Positions 54,442 to 61,783 of a stretch of 64,000 nucleotides of DNA are shown here, piece after piece. Position numbers and translations under genes: made by a program. Below the pieces are notes generated by a model. The model was given only the letters and a program-made list of their open reading frames with translations, did no database searches and was not told where the DNA came from. How positions within the stretch are numbered: position 1 is the first letter of the stretch; every line of letters begins with the position of its first letter. The stretch is from NCBI GenBank assembly GCA_937915755.1, contig CALGGR010000220.1, positions 10,187 through 74,186 of the forward strand, given 5' to 3'. Source of the stretch: an uncultured Fretibacterium sp. GTDB lineage: Bacteria; Synergistota; Synergistia; Synergistales; Aminobacteriaceae.

Positions 54442-55542
54442 GTGGACAATATCACAAAAGCCGGGCTTCTCCTTAACGTCGTAAGAGCTCCTCACACAGC
54501 ATTCACACGTTTATGTTCTGATTATGACCCCGCAGAGTTATGGCAGTCTGAATCATTGTGGCGCGAACTTGGACTCGCTGAGAGAATGAGGGAGAGGCTT
54601 TCAGGATTCCTTTCTACAGGCTGGGCCGAAAAAGAAGACGAACGAATATACGCTTTCGGCGCGAAATTCATAACCTCCCAATCCCTCGATTACCCCGCGA
54701 AACTCCTTGACCTCAAAAAACCTCCCATAGGGCTATACATCAAAGGCAATGCAAACCTATCCTTCCCATCAGTCGCAATAGTAGGAACACGGAAATGCTC
54801 TGTGTATGCTAACGGTGTTGCCGAAAATTTGGGCAAGGCTCTCGCAAAGACCGGAATAATCACCGTCAGCGGCGGCGCAAAAGGAATCGATACGGCCGGA
54901 CACAGGGGGACTCTCTCGGAGAACGGGACGACCGTCGTAATATTCGGAACTGGACTCGACAGGACATATCCAGTTGAGAATCGTGATTTGTTCGCTAGGA
55001 TCCTTGAGAGGGGAGCGTGGGTCAGCGAGTATCCTTTTGGAACAGACGGTAACACATGGCGATTCCCCGAACGCGACAGGATAATTGCCGCAATCTCATC
55101 ACGCGTAGTAGTCGCCGAGTCCCCTGAAGACGGCGGGGCAATGCACACGGCAAGGATTGCAAGAGAACTAGGACGCGATTTGTGGTCAATACCTGGACGA
55201 ATAGTCGATGATGTCAGCATGGGGACGAACCTCCTAATCCGCGAAGGATCTAATATTTTCGTGAGCATAAACGACTTCATCAGCACCATAACGGGAGGGC
55301 GCGAAAATTCCATAGACTTCGACGAAACTAACGAGGCTTCAGGGAATGAAAGGCCGGAAATAAATCTCAGCGATGACGAGAAGGTAATATACTCGCTGAT
55401 TCAGAGGCAGGGCGGAAGAACCAGCGATGAAATTGTTACGGAAAGCGGCCTTGATTTTGTGAGCGTTAACATGGCTCTCATGAATCTTGAGGGCGAGGGC
55501 CTTATTGCTGACATGGCCGGGAGATATACTGTGTTAGAGTGA
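54442..55542 (+). CDS. dprA: DNA processing protein DprA
   Basis: Loads RecA on incoming single-stranded DNA during natural transformation and binds ssDNA. About 366 residues: N-terminal helical region, Rossmann core with VAIVGTRKCSVYA, TVSGGAKGIDTAGHRGTL and VIFGTGLDRTYPVENRDL, and a C-terminal winged-helix-like part. The start is GTG 54442, seven bases after GGGAGGAAG; ATG 54421 is an in-frame option and longer versions run antisense through the coiled-coil gene. The TGA at 55540 lies inside the end of an IS remnant (GTGAACTACCGCC), so the last codons may have been set by that insertion. Confidence 0.92.
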   Translation: MDNITKAGLLLNVVRAPHTAFTRLCSDYDPAELWQSESLWRELGLAERMRERLSGFLSTGWAEKEDERIYAFGAKFITSQSLDYPAKLLDLKKPPIGLYIKGNANLSFPSVAIVGTRKCSVYANGVAENLGKALAKTGIITVSGGAKGIDTAGHRGTLSENGTTVVIFGTGLDRTYPVENRDLFARILERGAWVSEYPFGTDGNTWRFPERDRIIAAISSRVVVAESPEDGGAMHTARIARELGRDLWSIPGRIVDDVSMGTNLLIREGSNIFVSINDFISTITGGRENSIDFDETNEASGNERPEINLSDDEKVIYSLIQRQGGRTSDEIVTESGLDFVSVNMALMNLEGEGLIADMAGRYTVLE

Positions 55543-55740
55543 ACTACCGCCCCTCACGGAATTGGCGGCTTCCTAATTCAACGAGGTCAGCGTTGCAACA
55601 TTTCTGTTTCCGTCTTACGTCCTCTCCAAAGGCGTTTAGGACTATTCGTCCAGGTTTCCTACGCACCGTAGGTACCAAGTTTATATTCAAACTACATACT
55701 GTTGTCGGAATTTCATCTATTCCAGTTATTCAACGGAAAG
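55539..55740 (-). mobile_element. decayed IS200/IS605 right end with tnpB-like tail
   Basis: The minus strand reads a TnpB-tail-like open frame (ending NADLVELGSRQFREGR, with GEDVRRKQKCCN before it) and then a hairpin CCGCC...GGCGG followed by GGTAGTTCAC. No tnpB catalytic core precedes it in the 270-base gap, so only the 3' part survives. The same end, GGCGGTAGTTCAC, occurs at 11627 on the other strand. The protein tail is a resemblance from memory of TnpB families, so its confidence is moderate. Confidence 0.55.
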
Positions 55741-55813
55741 AATTATAGCATAGAGGTGGGAGTCTTATTGCGCGTTATGATAAACTTTTACTCACAAGGA
55801 GGCTGAACATACA

Positions 55814-56212
55814 ATGAACTTCAAGCAGCTCATGCTTTACGGAATATTCGGTGTCCTGGCGACTTTGATTGACATTGCGACATACTGGGCGGTCTCGCGC
55901 GCATTCGGCCTCTCGGTTGTAACGTCAACAATAATAGCGTGGACTGTCTCCGTATTCTTCTCGTACTGGTCGAACAGGAAATACGTTTTCGAGAGCAAGA
56001 CTACATCATTTATCAGGATATTTTTCGAGGCTGTTTACTTTTTCGCCTGCAGGATAGCAACGGGGCTTCTCGATGTCGCAATAATGTATATTTTTGCTGA
56101 CCTTTTCGGCCTCAATGACGTTATCGTTAAGACAGTCTCAAACATTATCGTGATAATACTGAACTACATAGCCAGCAAGTTATTCATCTTCAAGGAGAGG
56201 AAGAAATCATGA
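55814..56212 (+). CDS. GtrA-like membrane protein
   Basis: 132 residues with four hydrophobic segments, the whole of a GtrA domain: FGVLATLIDIATYW, WTVSVFFSYWSNRKYVF and the closing NYIASKLFIFKERKK. GtrA-type proteins are linked to moving polyprenyl-linked glucose or related sugars across the inner membrane. AAGGAGG precedes the ATG. Its stop overlaps the ade ATG. Confidence 0.85.
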   Translation: MNFKQLMLYGIFGVLATLIDIATYWAVSRAFGLSVVTSTIIAWTVSVFFSYWSNRKYVFESKTTSFIRIFFEAVYFFACRIATGLLDVAIMYIFADLFGLNDVIVKTVSNIIVIILNYIASKLFIFKERKKS

Positions 56213-57930
56213 ACCGTTTAGCCGCAGCAGCAAGAGGAGAAATCCCCGCTGACCTCGTAATCCACAACGCGAGAGTCGCAAACATCTTCACGCAGGAATA
56301 CGAACCCGCCGACATCGCAATATACTCCGGTAAAATCGCGGGCATAGGGCAGAATTATTCCGGCCTCGTGAACTTTGACGCTGAAGGAAGAGCCGTGATT
56401 CCTGGAATGATTGACGGCCATATTCACATTGAGGACACTATGATGACCCCGCAGGCATTCGCTTACACAGCCGCGCTTCATGGTACATCAACCGTAATGG
56501 CTGACCCCCATGAAATCAGCAACGCTCTCGGAATGTCGGGGCTTGAATACATGTTCAGGGCATCGCAGGGGCTTCCTGTTGACATATTCTACGGCGCGCC
56601 ATCTTGCGTTCCAGCGAGTGATTTGGAGACACCCTACGAAGAGCTTGACATGACGGCCATGAAGTCGATGTTTGACCGAAAGATGACTCAGCATTTGGGC
56701 GAGATGATGGACTTTCCAAAGGTGATAGCCGGAGACCCTGAGGCTTGGGGAAAGATTCTAGCGGCTGGGGACGTTCCATTGACTGGCCATGCTCCGGGAG
56801 TTTCGGGGAAGGAGCTTTGCGCGTACTTGTCATCAGGAATTGACTCAGACCATGAATGCACGACTCTCGATGAAGCAAGGGAGAAACTTTCACGCGGAAT
56901 GTGGCTCATGATTCGTGAAGGTGCAAGTTTCCTCGACCTCAAGACGCTGTTACCCCTCGTCAAAGAAAATCCTCTCAACGCTGCCCGCTGCATGGCCGTG
57001 AGTGATGACATAACGGCAAGATATTTGCTTGAACGCGGGCACATGGACGAGAAGATGAGGATAATGATCCGCGACGGTCTAAATCCATTTACAGCCCTGA
57101 GAATGGTAACGTTAAGCCCCGCCGAATATTTCAGGCTTCACGACAGAGGCATAATCGCTCCGGGAAAGATTGCTGACTTCACGATCCTTGACGCTGATAC
57201 TATGGACGAGGCATTCAAGGTTCATTCGGTCTGGAAGAGGGGATTGCAGGTTGTGCGCGATGATGATGTATTCGCCGTTAATGACGCTGAACATCTCGCA
57301 CCCGTTACCCGCGTGAAGGTCAAGAAAGTCCCAACAGTCGAGCAAATCCGCATAAAGGCTGAAGACTCATTGATGAACGTGATAGGTGTAAAAGAAGGCA
57401 CAGTAATCACGAAGACGCTTCAAGTTTCGCCGAAAGTTTCTGACGGTTACGTTGTCCCCGATTTTGAGAATGACATCGCAAAAATCGTAGTCCTTGAACG
57501 CCACAGAGATACGGGAAGATTTGGTGTCGGCTTCGTGAAAGGCTTGGGGATAATGCGGGGTGCTGTAGGCTCAAGCGTTGCACATGACGCTCATAATTTC
57601 GTCGTTGCAGGAGCTGATGACGAGTCAATCATAACGGCACTTCACGGGCTTGCTGAAATGGGAGGCGGCCTCGTTGTCTCTGAAGGCAGGGAACTGAAAG
57701 CCTCGTTTGCTCTCCCGATTGGCGGATTGATGAGCTATCTCAGGCCTGAAGAAGTCTGCGCCGAGCTTGCGAAAATGGAGAATGCCGCAGAGACACTGGG
57801 CGTTAAAATCCCGCACCCGTTCATGGTTCTGTCGTTCCTCTGCCTGAGCGTAATTCCTGAGCTTAGAATCACGGACTTGGGATATGTTGACATCACGAAG
57901 GGCGGAGTGCAGGAACTTTTTGTGAGATGA
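56209..57930 (+). CDS. ade: adenine deaminase
   Basis: Hydrolyses adenine to hypoxanthine and ammonia in purine salvage. 573 residues with the amidohydrolase metal motif GMIDGHIHIEDTMMTP, the HGTSTVMADPHE segment, TGHAPGV, and a C-terminal domain specific for adenine deaminases (RDTGRFGVGFVKGLG; HDAHNFVVAGADD). The ATG overlaps the gtrA stop (ATGA). A purine permease is encoded 0.7 kb downstream, so import and deamination of adenine are probably linked. Confidence 0.95.
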   Translation: MNRLAAAARGEIPADLVIHNARVANIFTQEYEPADIAIYSGKIAGIGQNYSGLVNFDAEGRAVIPGMIDGHIHIEDTMMTPQAFAYTAALHGTSTVMADPHEISNALGMSGLEYMFRASQGLPVDIFYGAPSCVPASDLETPYEELDMTAMKSMFDRKMTQHLGEMMDFPKVIAGDPEAWGKILAAGDVPLTGHAPGVSGKELCAYLSSGIDSDHECTTLDEAREKLSRGMWLMIREGASFLDLKTLLPLVKENPLNAARCMAVSDDITARYLLERGHMDEKMRIMIRDGLNPFTALRMVTLSPAEYFRLHDRGIIAPGKIADFTILDADTMDEAFKVHSVWKRGLQVVRDDDVFAVNDAEHLAPVTRVKVKKVPTVEQIRIKAEDSLMNVIGVKEGTVITKTLQVSPKVSDGYVVPDFENDIAKIVVLERHRDTGRFGVGFVKGLGIMRGAVGSSVAHDAHNFVVAGADDESIITALHGLAEMGGGLVVSEGRELKASFALPIGGLMSYLRPEEVCAELAKMENAAETLGVKIPHPFMVLSFLCLSVIPELRITDLGYVDITKGGVQELFVR

Positions 57931-58562
57931 AAGAAGTCATAGACTGCATACCATCAATCGCACTCCGAAAATATCTGAGCATTCACCCTATGAAATTATC
58001 AGTATTGCAGAAAGCGACCATAGTAAGCGAATATGCAAAGAGGAAAAAGCAAATTGCAATATTCAGGAAGCTGGCGGAGGAGTCAAGTTCAGAGGCCGAA
58101 AAGTTGCTGCTCAACACAGCGATTACGGACTTGGAAAATCACCTTGATATGGAGGGAGGTTACATGAAAGATACATGCGAGGTATACGATGAAAAGTTCC
58201 AGCACGAGGGTTTTCCTTTGTTCCCCTTTCTTGAAATATGCAACCTACCGGTCCTCTTCAAAACCGGCGATGTCATAAGAAGCAAAGCCCGACACCAAGG
58301 CGGTCTCTATTGCGTCGGAATAGGCCCTGTGCTGGAAGCTGGACGATGCGATTTTTCCGATGAATGTTACCTTTGCTACCCGCTTTCTTACCCTGTGAAA
58401 GTGCAGGATGACTTGGCAATGTCTCACGTTCACATAGACATTTGCGATGCAGACAGAGCGTCAACGGATACATTGACGAAGAAGCAGCGGAAGAATTTAC
58501 GCCGTATCAGGGAGCTTGTAGCTTCAGATTATTACGAGTTAGCTCGTTACAGGGACAGCTAA
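57927..58562 (+). CDS. protein of unknown function downstream of ade
   Basis: Not recognised. 211 soluble residues with a Lys-rich helical N-terminal half (KRKKQIAIFRKLAEESSSEA), a Cys-containing middle (GRCDFSDECYLCYPLSY) and a basic helix at the end (LTKKQRKNLRRIRELV). It overlaps the ade stop (ATGA), so it is cotranslated with ade. No membrane segment. Its position between ade and the permease might imply a role in purine metabolism, but that is guesswork. Confidence 0.65.
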   Translation: MKEVIDCIPSIALRKYLSIHPMKLSVLQKATIVSEYAKRKKQIAIFRKLAEESSSEAEKLLLNTAITDLENHLDMEGGYMKDTCEVYDEKFQHEGFPLFPFLEICNLPVLFKTGDVIRSKARHQGGLYCVGIGPVLEAGRCDFSDECYLCYPLSYPVKVQDDLAMSHVHIDICDADRASTDTLTKKQRKNLRRIRELVASDYYELARYRDS

Positions 58563-58575
58563 AGTTTTCATGATT

Positions 58576-58606
58576 TTGCGACTTTATCATGATTAAGCAT
58601 TATAAT
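58576..58606 (+). promoter_or_regulatory. probable promoter of the purine permease gene
   Basis: TTGCGA, a 19-base spacer, then TATAAT at 58601-58606, some 36 bases before the ATG. The leader is too short for a purine riboswitch. Confidence 0.45.
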
Positions 58607-58641
58607 TATGCTTTATTCAAATTTTGGAGAGTGATAGAAAA

Positions 58642-59946
58642 ATGTCATTATTCAGAATCCGTGAGACCGGTACAACATTCATGACCGAAGTTCTCGCTGG
58701 AATCACCACGTTCGTAACAATGTCCTACATCATCTTCGTCAACCCGAATATCCTCAGCAGCACGGGAATGGACTTCAACGCCCTCGTCGTCGTAACATGT
58801 CTTGCGTCGGCTCTGGGTACGTTCTTGATGGCGATACTTGCCGACTACCCGATAGCCCTTGCGCCGGGAATGGGGCTCAATGCGTTCTTCGCGTTCGGAG
58901 TCGTGTTGAACATGAAGATTAACGGTGCGCCCGTAACGTGGCAGATGGCACTCGCTGCGGTCTTCATTGAGGGAGCGATATTTGCGGTGCTTACGCTGAC
59001 GTCGATCCGCGAGGCGATCATGAACTCAATCCCGAAGTCCCTAAAGATAGGCATAAGCGCAGGCATTGGGCTTTTCATTGCGTTCATAGGCCTACAGTCA
59101 GCCGGAATAGTCGTCAACAATGACGCAACACTTCTCGGACTTGGACAGCTCAGGAATAACGTTCCTATGATGCTCTCGATGCTCGGACTCTTCATCATGG
59201 CCGTTCTTACAGCGTGGAACGTAAAGGGCGCGCTCCTTCTCGGAATTATCATCGTAACCGGCATAGCGGCGGCACTGGGACTCGTTCAGGTTCCCGAAAA
59301 TTTCGTGTCTGAGCCTCCCTCAATAATGCCTCTTGTTGGACAGCTTGACTTCTCGCTCATAAAAGAGCCGGAGTTCTGGATTGTTGTTTTCACGTTCTTC
59401 TTTGTTGACTTCTTCGACACTCTTGGAACTCTCGTAGGCGTCTGCAACAGGTCCGGGCTTCTCGACGAAAACGGTAATCTACCCCGCGCAAAAGGTGCAT
59501 TAATGGCTGACGCAATCGCAACAATGGCGGGCGCTGCAATGGGAACGTCAACGGTAACGAGCTACGTCGAGTCATCATCAGGAGTTGCACAGGGCGGACG
59601 AACTGGCCTTACAGCAATAGTTACAGCCTTGCTCTTCGTCGGCGCAATATTCTTCACACCAGTCGTGGGAATCGTTCCTGCGTATGCTACTGCTCCCGCA
59701 CTTATTATCGTGGGAATCTACATGATGATGAGCCTCAGAGATCTCAATTATGATGACTGGACGGAGCTTATACCTTCAATCGTGGGGTTCTTCATGATGC
59801 CTCTTGCCTACAGTATTGCAGTAGGTATTGAGTTCGCAATTGTCTTCTATGTTGCGATAAAGCTCCTCACAGGAAAGGTGAAGGATATATCATTCCTGAT
59901 GGTCGCACTTTCAGTTCTCTTCATCGCTAAGGAATTACTCGCATAG
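58642..59946 (+). CDS. NCS2-family purine permease (AzgA-like)
   Basis: Inner-membrane importer of adenine, guanine or hypoxanthine. 434 residues, about 12 to 14 hydrophobic helices. The family opening TFMTEVLAGITTFVTMSYII, ALAPGMGLNAFFAF, FDTLGTLVGV and the GTSTVTSYVESSSGVAQGGR segment place it in the AzgA branch of NCS2. Start ATG 58642 after GGAGAGTG; TTG 58624 is upstream and overlaps that site. It follows ade closely, supporting adenine or hypoxanthine as substrate. Terminator after the stop. Confidence 0.93.
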   Translation: MSLFRIRETGTTFMTEVLAGITTFVTMSYIIFVNPNILSSTGMDFNALVVVTCLASALGTFLMAILADYPIALAPGMGLNAFFAFGVVLNMKINGAPVTWQMALAAVFIEGAIFAVLTLTSIREAIMNSIPKSLKIGISAGIGLFIAFIGLQSAGIVVNNDATLLGLGQLRNNVPMMLSMLGLFIMAVLTAWNVKGALLLGIIIVTGIAAALGLVQVPENFVSEPPSIMPLVGQLDFSLIKEPEFWIVVFTFFFVDFFDTLGTLVGVCNRSGLLDENGNLPRAKGALMADAIATMAGAAMGTSTVTSYVESSSGVAQGGRTGLTAIVTALLFVGAIFFTPVVGIVPAYATAPALIIVGIYMMMSLRDLNYDDWTELIPSIVGFFMMPLAYSIAVGIEFAIVFYVAIKLLTGKVKDISFLMVALSVLFIAKELLA

Positions 59947-59965
59947 CAACTAACACAGCATTCAA

Positions 59966-60002
59966 GGCCGTCCGTGAGATTTTGCGGGCGGTTTCTTTTT
60001 TT
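59966..60002 (+). terminator. terminator of the purine permease gene
   Basis: CCGTCCG and CGGGCGG (with a G-U pair) around a 10-base loop, followed by TTTCTTTTTTT. Confidence 0.8.
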
Positions 60003-60027
60003 GCCGCAAACTTTTAAACTTTTATGC

Positions 60028-60055
60028 TTGACATAAATCATTTATGCTATATAAT
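60028..60055 (+). promoter_or_regulatory. near-consensus sigma-70-type promoter
   Basis: TTGACA (60028-60033), a 16-base spacer, then TATAAT (60050-60055): both boxes perfect. It lies about 54 bases before the DUF1659 gene and is the best promoter seen in the window. Confidence 0.8.
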
Positions 60056-60108
60056 ATCCATCGTCAAGCCGGCAATGACAGAAATCACAGAAAGGAGGAA
60101 TCAGGCTC

Positions 60109-60336
60109 ATGGCAGCCACAACGGAATTACTGAAAGTCAGCGCAAGCTTCAAACTGGACAACGGAACCGATGCACAGGGCAACCCAAAGACCGTCAGTGT
60201 ATCACTCGGAAGTCTCAACAAGGCAAGTTTCGACGCAGACAGTGTACTTGCAATAGCGGGCGCACTTGGACCCTGCCTCAACAAGACAATCACCAGCATT
60301 GAGAAGACCGAGATCAGCAGCATCTCAGCAGCGTAG
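60109..60336 (+). CDS. DUF1659 family small protein
   Basis: 75 residues, unknown function. The pattern of DUF1659 is visible: SASFKLDNGTDAQGNPKTVS, then a Ser/Lys-rich strand and a C-terminal helical segment. Paired with a DUF2922 gene 36 bases on, an arrangement known from many Firmicutes. AAAGGAGG precedes the ATG. Expression is probably high, given the promoter. Confidence 0.85.
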   Translation: MAATTELLKVSASFKLDNGTDAQGNPKTVSVSLGSLNKASFDADSVLAIAGALGPCLNKTITSIEKTEISSISAA

Positions 60337-60372
60337 TAACACACGTAAAGAGCCGTTAAGGAGGTGATAGGA

Positions 60373-60594
60373 ATGGCGGCAGGAACGAAGTTAGTCTTGG
60401 GATTCGAGACGAGTAATGGCAGCACAACGACATTTTCCTTCAGTTACGCGAAACCCGCTGCAACGCTTGCAAACGTAAAAGCACTCATGAGCGCGATAAC
60501 GACAAACGGGTCAATCTTCACAAAAGTGCCCGTAACAGCAAAGAGCGCAAAGATGGTAACTACCACCGAGAACGAATACGACCTCAGCGAGTAG
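60373..60594 (+). CDS. DUF2922 family small protein
   Basis: 73 residues, unknown function. DUF2922 features: TKLVLGFETSNGSTTTFSFS at the start, a central helix (LANVKALMSAITTNG) and a closing strand with KMVTTTENEYDL. The start is ATG 60373, eight bases after AAGGAGG; GTG 60364 lies in the ribosome site. Cotranscribed with the DUF1659 gene; a strong terminator follows. Confidence 0.85.
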   Translation: MAAGTKLVLGFETSNGSTTTFSFSYAKPAATLANVKALMSAITTNGSIFTKVPVTAKSAKMVTTTENEYDLSE

Positions 60595-60617
60595 AAGGAA
60601 GGAACAAATTGCAACAT

Positions 60618-60647
60618 CCCTCAGGTTGATACGCCTGAGGGTTTTTT
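60618..60647 (+). terminator. terminator of the DUF1659/DUF2922 unit
   Basis: CCCTCAGG/CCTGAGGG perfect 8-bp stem, 8-base loop, then TTTTTT. Confidence 0.9.
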
Positions 60648-60670
60648 CACGAGAAAAGCGTTCTAACCCA

Positions 60671-60745
60671 GCTACGTAAAAAGTGTAATATTGTGTTACT
60701 TCCACTTTTTTGATTGTCCCTCGTTGCATGCCTGATTTCGTAAGT
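60671..60745 (-). mobile_element. solitary IS605-type right end, degenerate
   Basis: Bases 60671-60725 match 63782-63840 with a 4-base indel and about three substitutions. AAAAAGTG (60678-60685) pairs with CACTTTTT (60703-60710). On the minus strand the upstream bases read QRGTIKKVEVTQYYTFY, close to the tail of the tnpB remnant at the window's right end (QVERRTIEKVEVT). No transposase core is present, so this is an orphan end lying between the DUF2922 terminator and metA. Confidence 0.6.
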
Positions 60746-60840
60746 CCATATCTCTACATTAAGGAACGTGTAACATGAAAAGAGAAAAAGCGGCTTTTTA
60801 TGAATCCCTCACAAACTTATCTGGATTGTCCTTCCCATGC

Positions 60841-61776
60841 TCATTTCTGCAAGTCCATGTCCTTAATTTCCCGTGCGTCATACGGAGTCTGCTGGTAGAC
60901 AAAATAATTCAGCCAGTTCGAGTAAAGCAGGTTCGCGCTCGAACGCCACGTACATACAGGAGCCTGAGTGTCATCGTCATTCGGGAAGTAGTTATAAGGT
61001 ACATGAATTACAAGCCCTGCCCTCTTGTCCCGCCAATATTCCTGAGCCAATGTGTCAGGGTCATACTCAGAGTGCCCCGTGATGAAGAGCTGCCTTCCAC
61101 CGTTCGTCGAAATCGCATAAACACCGGCCTCGTAGCTCTCAGAAAGAATCTTAAGGGCCGGAATCTTCTTCACGTCAGCACGCATTATCGTTGTGTGCCT
61201 CGAATGCGGAACCATAAAAGTATCATCAGACCCACGAAACAATATCGATCCCTTATGCGTTACCCTGTGCCGGAATACCCCGAATAATTTTCGCGGAAGA
61301 TGTATCTTCGGAATCCCATAGTGATAGTAAAGCCCCGCCTGCGCTCCCCAGCATATATGGAACGTGCTGTGAACATGAGACTTGCTCCACTCCATAATAT
61401 CGCAGAGTTCCGGCCAATAATCTACAGCCTCAAACGGTAGATGCTCAACTGGCGCGCCGGTGATAATCATTCCGTCAAAATATTCGTCCCTGTAGCTGTC
61501 GAAATTCCTGTAGAACGCAAGCATATGCTCTCTAGGGGTATTCTTATGCTCCCGCCCGCTCATGGCCATGAGGTCAATCTCAACCTGAAGCGGAGTGTTA
61601 CCGAGAAGACGCGCAAGCTGTGTCTCCGTAACAATCTTCGTAGGCATAAGGTTAAGTATAAGAATCCTCAGAGGCCGTATATCCTGAGTCATAGCACGCC
61701 TCTGAGTCATAACGAAAATATTTTCCCGTTCCAGTATTCCGGCCGCTGGAAGGTCAACGGGGATAGTTATTGGCAT
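60841..61776 (-). CDS. metA: homoserine O-acetyltransferase (MetA-type)
   Basis: First committed step of methionine synthesis from homoserine. 311 residues of the MetA fold. The catalytic Cys142 in HICWGAQAGLYYHYG and His235 and Glu237 in ITGHSEYDP are present at the standard positions. Residue 111 is Glu in GAPVEHLPF, the residue reported to favour acetyl-CoA; succinyl-CoA users have Gly. So acetyltransferase activity is predicted. It begins seven bases after a 469-residue unknown gene on the minus strand and is the last gene of that unit. Confidence 0.9.
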   Translation of the reverse strand: MPITIPVDLPAAGILERENIFVMTQRRAMTQDIRPLRILILNLMPTKIVTETQLARLLGNTPLQVEIDLMAMSGREHKNTPREHMLAFYRNFDSYRDEYFDGMIITGAPVEHLPFEAVDYWPELCDIMEWSKSHVHSTFHICWGAQAGLYYHYGIPKIHLPRKLFGVFRHRVTHKGSILFRGSDDTFMVPHSRHTTIMRADVKKIPALKILSESYEAGVYAISTNGGRQLFITGHSEYDPDTLAQEYWRDKRAGLVIHVPYNYFPNDDDTQAPVCTWRSSANLLYSNWLNYFVYQQTPYDAREIKDMDLQK

Positions 61777-61783
61777 GGCCGGC

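Noticed and set aside
58563..58641. Purine riboswitch upstream of the purine permease
   Set aside because: The leader between the probable promoter and the ATG is only about 35 bases, and no purine-aptamer motif is visible.
60775..61287. Plus-strand open frame of 170 residues
   Set aside because: It runs antisense to metA, which has all catalytic residues; it has no ribosome site or domain.
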